Shown here: positions 52,523-60,528 of the stretch, piece by piece | How positions within the stretch are numbered: the stretch's first letter is position 1 | Layout: the number at the start of each line of letters is the position of its first letter | From: Phycisphaerales bacterium | Lineage (GTDB): Bacteria > Planctomycetota > Phycisphaerae > Tepidisphaerales > Tepidisphaeraceae | Length of the DNA stretch: 64,000 nucleotides | Assembly: GCA_020853095.1 (NCBI GenBank) | Contig: JADYZN010000040.1 | Span: 124,001-188,000, forward strand | Reading direction: 5' to 3' | Made by a program: the position numbers and the translations under genes | The notes under the pieces: model-generated | Seen by the model: the letters and a program-made list of their open reading frames with translations, nothing else | Databases searched by the model: none | What the model was told of the DNA's origin: nothing

Positions 52523-52947
52523 GTTGGCATCTTTCGTTCCAATGGAATCGCGGGAGCATGGGTTGCCAACGGCAAACTTCACAAACAAGCCACCTGCTCA
52601 AAGAGTGACCTGTCATTTCCATGCGATCGATAACCTTTGGCGGGTACGATAGATATGAAACAGCGGTATTGCAATCATTTCAGCCCGATCCAAAATCCCC
52701 ATATGGATCGGACACGTTATTAATGCAAACGATTTCTTCTTGGAATTACCCGGTAGTGTTTGTCATGTGACCCAAATCCGGATATAAACCAGCCGCTCAT
52801 TTGGATGGTTCCAGCTTGCCGGCGGCTCGGTTGATCCGTCCGCATCAGACATGAAAAGAGACCCCTTCCAGAAGCGGTTCGGGCCGAGGCTGGAAGATCG
52901 CCCGCGAGGGCGTTGCGATAACTACCGATCGGGGAAGACGCGGCCTT
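52523..52947. other. 425-base intergenic region between sugE and the ABC importer
   Basis: No gene is supported. It holds the promoter of the ABC operon (52760-52788), a LacI-type half-palindrome AAACGATT (52727-52734), a small hairpin CGCCC-GCGA-GGGCG with a GNRA loop (52899-52912) in the ABC leader, and the poorly defined upstream region of sugE. The rest shows nothing recognisable. Confidence 0.5.
52760..52788 (+). promoter_or_regulatory. Promoter of the sugar ABC importer operon
   Basis: TTGTCA (52760-52765) and TATAAA (52783-52788) are 17 bases apart; each matches five of six consensus bases. A GTCATGTGAC palindrome (52762-52771) overlaps the -35 box and could be an operator. The predicted leader is about 150 bases. 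Confidence 0.55.
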
Positions 52948-54450
52948 ATGAAGTACCTGTTTATCGCCTGCCTGGTGGTGCTGACCGGGGCCAGCGTTTT
53001 GACGGCGCTGTGGCTCCCGGAATCCCGCAGTTCATTGCCCGTGTTGTACTGGGTGACCGATCCCAATCCGGCCCGCCAGGACCAGATCAATATTTTCAAG
53101 CAGTGGCTGAAGAAAAACGGCTATCCTGACATGGAATTGCGGGTGGACTCGGCCAACAACGACCAGAGCAAAAAAATCATCCAGGGCGTGTCGGGGGTGG
53201 CCGGAGACATCTGGGATCTCTATTCCAACGGGGAGACGCAATATTATTACGAGATCGGCCTGTTGCGGGATGTCACCGAGCCGGCGCTGCGGATGGGATT
53301 TGATCCCAGCCACACCTGGAAGGCGGGCGAGCCGGAGCTGATGGCGACGACGCACGATGGGCAGTTGCGGCAGTTCGCCTTTCCGTGCAATGCCACAGTG
53401 GGATTGTTTCTGGTCAATCGCCAAACCTTTCGCGACCACCAGCAGCCTTTGCCGCCCAAGGAATGGAAGGTGGATGAATTTGAACGCTTGGGACGCGAAT
53501 ACGTGCGGGCGGCCAACAAGGGGCTGCCCTCACGGCGATATTTTTACGCCGATGGCGTCAACCTGCTGACGTGGATGCGAAGTTGCGGCGTCGGCGAATA
53601 CAACGAAACGTTGACCCGCTGCACGATGGATGATCCGCGCTTCGCCCGATTGCTGGAGCGATGGAAGAACTGGATGGAGGTGGATCACATTATTCCATCC
53701 AACGCGGACCTTGCGGCGATGACCGCATCCGGCGGTTATGGCGGCACAAGCCCGCAGAAATTCAACTCCGGCGAATATGCCATGATCCATGCCGGCCGAT
53801 ACCTGCTGATCCAGATGCGGCAATTCGATGCGGACCGCAAAAAAAAGGGCCTGCCGCTGTTGGACATGACGACCGCCGGCCTGCCGTACGATGAATTCGC
53901 CAACGTGACCTTTGTCACCCGTTCGGCGGCGGTTTACGTCGGTTCAAAACACCCTGAGCTGGCCTACTATTTCCTCTCCTACCTGGCCTCCGAGGATTAC
54001 AACATGCAAATCGTGCGGGATGCGGATTCGCTGCCGCCCAATCCGGCTTACACGCGCACCGAGGCTTATCTGCATCCACCCGACCATCCCAACGAATGGG
54101 ATGTCCATGGGGCGTTCGCCAAAGCCGCCGAAACCATCGCCATCGGCAACAGCTACAGCCCGTTCGTCCTGCGGCAGATTTACAACCGTGAACTGGATGA
54201 GGCCACGCAGGAATTTCTCACCGACCGGATTTCCGCCGACCAGGCCGTCCGGCAACTGGCGTCGCGACTCAACCAGGCCATCGACCGGACGCTGGTGGAA
54301 AACCCGGAATTGAAACCGCTGTACGACAAGCTGGTCAAGGACCAGCAGACCATTGACTCCCTGCGGGCCAGGGGTGAAAAGGTTCCGCTGTCGCTGATCC
54401 GGGATCCGTTTCATCGGGCCTATTACCAGTACAAGGGGTGGGCACAATGA
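52948..54450 (+). CDS. ABC transporter substrate-binding protein, family 1 (sugar type)
   Basis: The 500-residue protein starts with an export segment (MKYLFIACLVVLTGASVLTA) without a lipobox Cys, so it is either cleaved or stays anchored. The mature part follows family 1 sugar-binding proteins (VLYWVTDPNPARQDQINIFK; GDIWDLYSNGETQYYYEIG; FNSGEYAMIHAGRYLLIQM). It ends in a long helical tail. The two following genes encode permeases with ATGA-type overlaps, so it is the receptor of a carbohydrate importer whose ATPase is elsewhere. The ligand is unknown. Confidence 0.88.
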   Translation: MKYLFIACLVVLTGASVLTALWLPESRSSLPVLYWVTDPNPARQDQINIFKQWLKKNGYPDMELRVDSANNDQSKKIIQGVSGVAGDIWDLYSNGETQYYYEIGLLRDVTEPALRMGFDPSHTWKAGEPELMATTHDGQLRQFAFPCNATVGLFLVNRQTFRDHQQPLPPKEWKVDEFERLGREYVRAANKGLPSRRYFYADGVNLLTWMRSCGVGEYNETLTRCTMDDPRFARLLERWKNWMEVDHIIPSNADLAAMTASGGYGGTSPQKFNSGEYAMIHAGRYLLIQMRQFDADRKKKGLPLLDMTTAGLPYDEFANVTFVTRSAAVYVGSKHPELAYYFLSYLASEDYNMQIVRDADSLPPNPAYTRTEAYLHPPDHPNEWDVHGAFAKAAETIAIGNSYSPFVLRQIYNRELDEATQEFLTDRISADQAVRQLASRLNQAIDRTLVENPELKPLYDKLVKDQQTIDSLRARGEKVPLSLIRDPFHRAYYQYKGWAQ

Positions 54451-55937
54451 GAACACGCGGGACGCGAACGGTTCGAAACGTGGGAGCGGGCGTGGCGTTT
54501 CTGATGCCCAACCTGCTGGGGTTCCTGGTGTTCACACTGGTGCCGCTGGTCTTCAGCATGGTGCTGGCGTTCAGCAACTGGGATTTGAAGCTTCACAACC
54601 AGTACAAGGACAAGCACATCCAGTTCATCGGCCTGGATAATTTCATCCAACTGATCAACGAGCCGAATTTCTGGAAGTACCTGGGCAATACGTTTTACCT
54701 GATGATGCTGCTGCCCTTCGGCATCGCCGCCAGCCTGATCGCGGCGATCCTGCTCAGCAAAGACCTGCGCGGCGGCAGCCGTCGAATGTGGGTGAGCCTG
54801 CTGCTGACGGCGATCATGGTCGGTTCGCTGCTGTTGCTGCTGGCCACCGGGCAGGGACGCAGCGGGATGGTCATTTTGATGGCCTCGCTGGTCGCCTCCA
54901 TCTTCATCGGCGGGGCGATCGGCGGACAGACGATCTACCGCACGCTTTTTTACATTCCCAATTTCACCGCGGGCGTGGCGACGATGCTGCTTTGGAAGCA
55001 TCTGTTCAACCAGCAAAGCGGGCCGATCAACTCGGTGCTTCGCGGGCCGTTGCTTGGTTTGACCGATGTCGTGCGACAATCACCGTCAACGCTGGTGCAG
55101 GCGGGCTTATGGGTGGCCGCGGGATTGATCGCTCTGGGGGCGTGGTTTGGTTTTCGCCGTCTGCGCAGGGCATGGGCGGATGGGGATTGCGGGTCGAGCG
55201 CGGCCGTCTTTTGCGGGCTATTCCTGATCCTGCCGGCCATTCTTGCCGTTCCCTGGTCGCCATTGCCGAGGGTCGGGTGGACCGTGCTGGCCGTCACGAT
55301 TGGCGTGGCCATTTGGCAATTAATCGTCGCATTTCGCGGCCGCGAATTTTACGGCCGGCCGTGGGATGGCGTCGGCAGCGCCCTGATGACGGCCACGTCG
55401 TTGATGTCGGTGCAACTGGTGATGCTGGGGCTGGGCATCGTCTGCTATTACCTGCCGGCCATGGCCGCGGTCCCCGATGGACTGACGCCTCCCAACTGGC
55501 TGACCGATTATGACTGGGCCAAGCCGGCCATGATGCTGATGGGTTTCTGGGGGGCCATCGGCTCGAACAACATGCTGTTGTACCTTGCCGCCTTGACCAA
55601 CGTCCCGGCGGAGCTTTATGAAGCGGCCGACATCGACGGCGCCTCGCGGATGGGCAAATTCTGGAACATCACCTGGCCGCAACTGGCCCCCACCACCTTT
55701 TTCATCGTTGTGATGGGCGTGATTTCCGGTTTGCAGGGTGGATTTGAACAGGCCCGCGTGATGACCAAGGGAGGTCCGGCCGGATCGACCACCACGCTCA
55801 GTTACATGATTTACAGCCAGGGTTTTGAAATCGGACGGCTGGGGTACGCATCGGCCGTGTCGTGGATGCTGTTCGCGATGGTCCTGGTGATCACGCTGTT
55901 CAACTGGAAATTCGGCAACAAGTATGTCAACGATTAA
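54447..55937 (+). CDS. ABC sugar permease (MalF/UgpA type) with extra central membrane region
   Basis: The 496-residue protein has the normal start of a MalF-like permease (FLMPNLLGFLVFTLVPLVFSM) and the EAA loop ELYEAADIDGASRMGKFWNIT near residue 395. Usual permeases of this type have about 300 residues; here about 150-200 residues with several additional hydrophobic helices (for example VWVSLLLTAIMVGSLLLLL-like and LWVAAGLIALGAWFGF segments) lie in the middle. The ATG at 54447 overlaps the preceding stop (ATGA); an upstream GTG is less likely. It should couple to the following permease. Confidence 0.87.
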   Translation: MRTRGTRTVRNVGAGVAFLMPNLLGFLVFTLVPLVFSMVLAFSNWDLKLHNQYKDKHIQFIGLDNFIQLINEPNFWKYLGNTFYLMMLLPFGIAASLIAAILLSKDLRGGSRRMWVSLLLTAIMVGSLLLLLATGQGRSGMVILMASLVASIFIGGAIGGQTIYRTLFYIPNFTAGVATMLLWKHLFNQQSGPINSVLRGPLLGLTDVVRQSPSTLVQAGLWVAAGLIALGAWFGFRRLRRAWADGDCGSSAAVFCGLFLILPAILAVPWSPLPRVGWTVLAVTIGVAIWQLIVAFRGREFYGRPWDGVGSALMTATSLMSVQLVMLGLGIVCYYLPAMAAVPDGLTPPNWLTDYDWAKPAMMLMGFWGAIGSNNMLLYLAALTNVPAELYEAADIDGASRMGKFWNITWPQLAPTTFFIVVMGVISGLQGGFEQARVMTKGGPAGSTTTLSYMIYSQGFEIGRLGYASAVSWMLFAMVLVITLFNWKFGNKYVND

Positions 55938-56916
55938 CTCCATCCGACCAGGCCAGTCCACCGAACCGGCCTCCATCCCGCCGGATTCGGCCAAGGTGGA
56001 CAAACTGTTGAATCGCCCCCCGGGCGACCGACGACGGTCTCGTTCGGTCAGGACGTACTTCTCGGTTTCGCTGCTGCACCTGGTGTTGGGGGCAATTTCG
56101 CTGGTCATGGTGCTGCCGTTTGTCTGGATGTTGCTGACCAGCCTCAAGCCGCTGAGCGAGGTCGCCTCCACCGACTGGATCCCCAGTTCGGTGGATACGG
56201 TGCAAACAACGGGCGTGCCGGTGCCGCGAAACTACGTTGACGTGTTCGATTACAACAACCCGGACATCAACCATCGGGGCATCCAGTTCGCGCGGTTTTA
56301 CTGGAACAGCATCTTCGTCGCGGCGTGGGCGACGTTTTTACAGGTTCTGACCAGCGCGATGGCGGCATTCAGTTTCGCCCGCCTGAAATGGCCGGGGCGG
56401 GATCGGGTTTTCCTGTTGTATCTGTCCACCATGATGCTGCCGGGCCTGGTGATGATGATCCCCAATTTTCAGATCATGATCTCGCTGGGGCTGGTGGATA
56501 CGTTCACGGGGCTGATCGTGCCGGCGGCGTTCAGCGCGTTCGGCACGTTTCTCATGCGGCAGTTCATGCTGAGCATACCACAGAGCCTCGACGAGGCGGC
56601 CGAGATCGACGGGGCGGGCAAGTGGCGGCTGTTCTGGGAGATCATTTTGCCCCTGTCGAGGCCGGGGCTGATCACGCTGACGATTTTCACCTTCATGGGC
56701 AATTACAACAGCTTCTTCTGGCCGTTGGTCATGCTGCGCAGCGAGGCCAAATACACGCTGCCGATCGGGTTGCTCTTTTTTGATTCAAGCCAGGGACAGG
56801 CCACCCACCTTCTGATGGCCGCCGTCACGATGTCGGTGGTTCCGATGATCGTGCTGTTCGTGCTGTTGCAGAAATACCTGGTCAAGGGTATCCAGTTGGG
56901 GGCGGTCAAAGGGTGA
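55924..56916 (+). CDS. ABC sugar permease (MalG/UgpE type)
   Basis: The 330-residue protein has a long hydrophilic N-terminus (~45 residues), six hydrophobic helices and the EAA loop SLDEAAEIDGAGKWRLFWEI before LPLSRPGLITLTIF. Overlap with the preceding permease gene is 14 bases. Together with the binding protein it forms an importer for a sugar or oligosaccharide; no ATP-binding subunit is encoded in this window, so a shared MsmK/UgpC-like ATPase is probable. It is followed by truD. Confidence 0.9.
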   Translation: MSTINSIRPGQSTEPASIPPDSAKVDKLLNRPPGDRRRSRSVRTYFSVSLLHLVLGAISLVMVLPFVWMLLTSLKPLSEVASTDWIPSSVDTVQTTGVPVPRNYVDVFDYNNPDINHRGIQFARFYWNSIFVAAWATFLQVLTSAMAAFSFARLKWPGRDRVFLLYLSTMMLPGLVMMIPNFQIMISLGLVDTFTGLIVPAAFSAFGTFLMRQFMLSIPQSLDEAAEIDGAGKWRLFWEIILPLSRPGLITLTIFTFMGNYNSFFWPLVMLRSEAKYTLPIGLLFFDSSQGQATHLLMAAVTMSVVPMIVLFVLLQKYLVKGIQLGAVKG

Positions 56917-56926
56917 TTGACCGGCC

Positions 56927-56932
56927 TACAAT
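56927..56932 (+). promoter_or_regulatory. -10 element before truD (leaderless candidate)
   Basis: TACAAT with seven bases to the ATG at 56940; no Shine-Dalgarno and no clear -35 box. It favours 56940 over the GTG at 56913 and the ATG at 56931. Confidence 0.3.
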
Positions 56933-56939
56933 GGATGCC

Positions 56940-58166
56940 ATGCGACTGCCCTATTTAACCAGCGAATTCCCCGGCATCGGCGGGGTCATCAAGCAGCGGG
57001 ACGAGGATTTTTTCGTCCAGGAAATCCCGCTTTACGAACCGGGCGGCGAAGGCGAACACGTTTACGCCGAGATTCAGAAGATCGGCGTCAGCACGTTTGA
57101 CGCGATTCGCCGGGTCGCCGGCGCGTTGCGGGTTTCATCGCGCGACATCGGCTATGCCGGCATGAAAGACGCCCGCGCCCTGACCCGACAGGTCATCTCC
57201 ATCCAGGGCACGACCCCCGAAGCGGTGATGGCCATGCAATTGCCGGACATCTCCGTGCAATGGGCCGCGCGACACGCCAATAAACTGCGGCTGGGCCATT
57301 TGTGGGGCAATCGCTTCGCCATCAAGATTCGACAGGTCAACCCCACGGACGTGGTTCGGTTGCCGCCGCTGTTGAACGTGCTGCGGGAACGGGGATTGCC
57401 CAATTATTTCGGCGAGCAGCGTTTTGGCCGGCGGGGCGACAACGCCCGGCTGGGCGCGGCGTTGATCGCGGCCGACGACCCGATGCTGTTGCGGTTGCTG
57501 CTTGGATCGCCCGATCCCAAATTGGATGATCCCGCTGCACTCGAAGCCCGACAGGCATTTGAACGCGGCGATCTTGAAACCGCGTTGCGGCTGCTCCCCC
57601 GTTATCTGGGCATGGAACGGCAGGTTCTTGGCCGGTTCATCAAGACCGGCAATCCCACCGCCGCCGTCAAGTCGATTGATGAGAAAATCAGGCGGTTGTG
57701 GGTCTCGGCGTTGCAATCGGAACTGTTCAATCAGGTGCTGGCCCGCCGGATCGGGTCTTTTGACCAGGTGCGATGCGGCGATCTGGCCTGGAAACACGAC
57801 AATGGCGCCTGTTTTCTGGTGGAGGATGCGGCCGTCGAATCGCCCCGGGCGGCGCGATTTGAGATCAGCCCCACCGGCCCGATGATCGGCTATCGCATGA
57901 CGTTGCCGCAGGGCGAGCCGCTTGAGATCGAGCAGGATGTTTTCGCCGGCCACGCCCTGTCGGGCGAACATTTCCGCCTCGCCGGTCATCACAAGGTCAA
58001 AGGCGTTCGCCGGCCGTTGCGCGTGCAGCCCAAAGACGTTGACCTGTCCGCCGGCGTGGACGATCATGGCCCGCATGTGACGTTGGTCTTCTCGCTGCCG
58101 GCCGGTTCGTTCGCCACCAGCCTGCTGCGCGAGGTGATGAAAACCGACGCCGACGCTCAATCATAA
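56940..58166 (+). CDS. truD: tRNA pseudouridine(13) synthase TruD
   Basis: With the ATG at 56940 this 408-residue protein begins MRLPYLTSEFPGIGG, as TruD homologues usually do. It has the catalytic Asp D77 in YAGMKDARALTRQ and the conserved NYFGEQRFGRRGDN block; the insertion domain lies in the middle. TruD makes pseudouridine 13 in tRNA-Glu. Possible upstream starts (GTG 56913, overlapping the permease stop, or ATG 56931) add only residues without family support. It is followed by a SET-domain gene after 16 bases. Confidence 0.93.
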   Translation: MRLPYLTSEFPGIGGVIKQRDEDFFVQEIPLYEPGGEGEHVYAEIQKIGVSTFDAIRRVAGALRVSSRDIGYAGMKDARALTRQVISIQGTTPEAVMAMQLPDISVQWAARHANKLRLGHLWGNRFAIKIRQVNPTDVVRLPPLLNVLRERGLPNYFGEQRFGRRGDNARLGAALIAADDPMLLRLLLGSPDPKLDDPAALEARQAFERGDLETALRLLPRYLGMERQVLGRFIKTGNPTAAVKSIDEKIRRLWVSALQSELFNQVLARRIGSFDQVRCGDLAWKHDNGACFLVEDAAVESPRAARFEISPTGPMIGYRMTLPQGEPLEIEQDVFAGHALSGEHFRLAGHHKVKGVRRPLRVQPKDVDLSAGVDDHGPHVTLVFSLPAGSFATSLLREVMKTDADAQS

Positions 58167-58182
58167 GCCGATCAAATTCACC

Positions 58183-58692
58183 ATGTTGTTCATCCCAACG
58201 GAAGTTCGACCCTCCCCCATCTTCGGCCGTGGATTGTTCTTGACGCATCCGCTGCAAAAAGGGGCCATCATCGCCTCGTTCACGCTCGACACGCGCCCCA
58301 TCGTCGAGGATGAATTCATCCGGCACATCACCCGGGGCGATCCTGCCATCACCCGCACCGGCACGCGATACATCGGGAAGTATTTCACCATCACCGATGA
58401 CACCGATTCAAACCTCAATTATTTCAATCATTCATTTGAACCCAACTGCCTGGTTCATTGCGGCATCGTCCTGGCAAGGCGGGACCTGCCGGCCGAAACC
58501 GAATTGACCATCGACTATCGCACGCTGGTCGATGCCTCGGACGTTGGGACGTATGCGGATGCCGTCACCGGCCGGGTCATCAAGGGATACACCGCCCGCC
58601 AGACCCTGTTGCGCACGGCCGCCGAATTGATTGAATTGATCAACACCCTGCCGGATTGGGAGCCTGCGCCGCCGCCTGATACTGATCGATAA
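58183..58692 (+). CDS. Stand-alone SET-domain protein
   Basis: The 169-residue protein shows the SET landmarks in order: GRGLFLTHPLQKGAIIASF near the N-terminus, NYFNHSFEPNCLVH (the NHSxxPN motif that closes the SAM pocket) and ELTIDYRTL (the C-terminal Tyr block). No post-SET cysteines are present. Bacterial SET proteins may methylate lysines on ribosomal, chromatin-like or surface proteins; the target here is unknown. The final 53 bases overlap the convergent hypothetical gene. It follows truD by 16 bases. Confidence 0.88.
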   Translation: MLFIPTEVRPSPIFGRGLFLTHPLQKGAIIASFTLDTRPIVEDEFIRHITRGDPAITRTGTRYIGKYFTITDDTDSNLNYFNHSFEPNCLVHCGIVLARRDLPAETELTIDYRTLVDASDVGTYADAVTGRVIKGYTARQTLLRTAAELIELINTLPDWEPAPPPDTDR

Positions 58693-59122
58693 GCGATTGC
58701 TGTCCATCCGCTATCCGCACCGACACGCTGCCGCCTGACGGGCCATCTTTGGTTTCGATCATCCCGACGATTCGCCGGCATCGGCGCTTGGTATAAACCA
58801 CGCCGCAGGTGAATTCGGCCGCGAAAACGTAACGATAACGCTCCGATTCCACCCCGTAGATGACGTCGTACACCCGCACGTCCGCCGCCCCCACGCAATC
58901 CAGCAACGGCGGCAGACGCGGCCCGATCCGAAACCGATCGGCGGGGCAAAAGTGCATCCCCATCCGCTCCGCCAGCGCCCGCAACCGTCGTCGTCGTTCC
59001 GCCCTCACCCAGAGCCGCCACGCGAAAAACAACGCCCCGGCCCCCACCATCGCCGTCAGAAATTCACCCGGAGAAAACCACACGTTGATTTCTTTGTTTG
59101 GCACACATGCCGCGCGGCCCAA
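58640..59122 (-). CDS. Membrane-anchored protein of unknown function
   Basis: The 160-residue frame has one hydrophobic helix (FLTAMVGAGALFFAWRLWV, ~21-39), a basic stretch (RAERRRRLRALAERM) and then a beta-rich domain (VYDVIYGVESERYRYVFAAE) with several Cys. No family is recognised. The start is uncertain: a TTG at 59122 directly follows the stop of the upstream gene (TAATTG), and GTG codons at 59104 and 59083 are alternatives. It is downstream of, and probably translated with, the secreted TPR/haem-motif gene, and overlaps the SET gene tail. Confidence 0.55.
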   Translation of the reverse strand: MGRAACVPNKEINVWFSPGEFLTAMVGAGALFFAWRLWVRAERRRRLRALAERMGMHFCPADRFRIGPRLPPLLDCVGAADVRVYDVIYGVESERYRYVFAAEFTCGVVYTKRRCRRIVGMIETKDGPSGGSVSVRIADGQQSLIDQYQAAAQAPNPAGC

Positions 59123-60322
59123 TTACTGGCCGGCCGGCGCGCTGGTCGGCTGGCTGGTCGGGACCATTCCCGGCGGCGTGTATTCAATCCCGTATTGAGG
59201 CTCGACCGGCCGCAGCGAGTCGCGCATCCACGTGATCAACTGCTTGTACCTCGCATCATCCCGACTGCGGAAGATCGGCCGATACCCCGGTGTCTGCGGG
59301 TGGTCGATGTCAGACTTGTCCGGTTGCAGGCCATACTGCGCCAACAACGACATCTCCGGCTGCGTCCGGTCGATCAACTTTCGTTGCGTTGGCCCCGAGC
59401 CAAACGAACCCCCCGGCGACGACAACGTTTTGGCGTAATTCTGCAGAATGTAAAAATTGGTGTACGCCACCGTATCGGTCGCCTCGCCATTGTTGAACAA
59501 CACCAGCTTTCCACCCGCCGGCCCGCCATGGCAGGCGCTGGTGGCGCAATTCTGCAAAACCATCGGCTGCACGAACCGACGAAATTCCAGCATCGACTGC
59601 GGATCGCTCAAAATCCGCACATCCCGCGTGAACTTCTCATCGGCACGGGTCAGAATTTCGATCGCCTGATCCACCGGCTGGAGATTATTGAAATAACTCT
59701 GGTCCTGGTTGTACGCCGCCACGAATCGCCGTTTGACGTCGTTTTCAAAACGAATCCGCACGTTCGTATCGGTGGACCGCAGCTCGAATTGCCGGATGGT
59801 GTTGACGTTGTCGGCCGTCAACAGCCGTTTTTCCACCGGCGGCGCCGGCGGGCGATTGGGCTGGCCGGTGGGGGTTTGGCTCGATGAAGGTGCGTTCTCC
59901 TCGTGGCTCTGATTGCGTTCCAGCGCCCTCTGCCGCTGGATCAATTCCAGAAACGTCGTCGCCTCCTCGTTGTTGGGATCGATCGCCAGCGCCTTCTCGA
60001 CCGCGTCGCGCGCCAGGTCGTAACGATGATTGTCAAACGCCCACCGCGCCAGTTGCAACCGGCCCTGCACATCCTTGGGATCCAGCTTTTCCAGTCGTTG
60101 TTGATATTCCTTGTCCAGGCTCTCGATGTAAGCGATCGACTGCACCTCCGACCGCTTCAGTTGCGTCTGAATGCCTCGAATGGTGACGATCACCGTGTCT
60201 TCCTTTTCGGTGACATCCCCCTCCATCTTGTGACCATCCTTCAACGTGACCACCCCCTGCTCGGCCCACAACGCCGACCCCAGCACGCACACCGCCACAC
60301 CCATCATCCACCGACGCAGCAT
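59123..60322 (-). CDS. Secreted TPR-containing protein with CX4CH haem-type motif
   Basis: The 399-residue protein starts with an export signal (MLRRWMMGVAVCVLGSALWA). Residues ~20-70 resemble a small beta domain (VTLKDGHKMEGDVTEKEDTV), followed by a TPR-like region (ARWAFDNHRYDLARDAVEKALAIDPNNEEA) and a Pro-rich linker. In the second half it has NCATSACHGGPAGGKLVL, a CX4CH motif as in some cytochrome-like proteins of planctomycetes that also have the CHGG sequence. One haem, or a divergent site, is possible. GAGGAG precedes the ATG. Confidence 0.75.
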   Translation of the reverse strand: MLRRWMMGVAVCVLGSALWAEQGVVTLKDGHKMEGDVTEKEDTVIVTIRGIQTQLKRSEVQSIAYIESLDKEYQQRLEKLDPKDVQGRLQLARWAFDNHRYDLARDAVEKALAIDPNNEEATTFLELIQRQRALERNQSHEENAPSSSQTPTGQPNRPPAPPVEKRLLTADNVNTIRQFELRSTDTNVRIRFENDVKRRFVAAYNQDQSYFNNLQPVDQAIEILTRADEKFTRDVRILSDPQSMLEFRRFVQPMVLQNCATSACHGGPAGGKLVLFNNGEATDTVAYTNFYILQNYAKTLSSPGGSFGSGPTQRKLIDRTQPEMSLLAQYGLQPDKSDIDHPQTPGYRPIFRSRDDARYKQLITWMRDSLRPVEPQYGIEYTPPGMVPTSQPTSAPAGQ

Positions 60323-60443
60323 AAGAAGCTCCTCATCGTGTGTTGTTCACCGTCGATCTCTCCCCTTTTTGCCTGCGCACTGTAAATCCGCCCGGCAAAT
60401 GTGGCAAGTTTCACATTGCATATGACACTTTTAACAACCGGGG

Positions 60444-60465
60444 TCTTTTTTATCATCAAAAAAGA
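60444..60465. promoter_or_regulatory. AT-rich palindrome upstream of the SNF2 gene
   Basis: TCTTTTTT and AAAAAAGA form a perfect eight-base inverted repeat with a six-base centre, in the 206-base region between two divergent genes. It could be an operator or a hairpin; no protein can be named. Confidence 0.35.
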
Positions 60466-60528
60466 GATAAACTGGTTCGTTTCGACCCCGGACCGGCTCG
60501 AAACGTTACATGGGAAAATAATTTGTCG

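Noticed and set aside
52523-52700. Guanidine riboswitch upstream of the guanidinium exporter gene
   Set aside because: I could not find the conserved elements of the guanidine-I, -II or -III classes on the minus strand.
60340-60528. 63-codon N-terminal extension of the SNF2 protein
   Set aside because: The extension lies over a promoter-like AT-rich region with a perfect palindrome, and it does not resemble SNF2 sequences.
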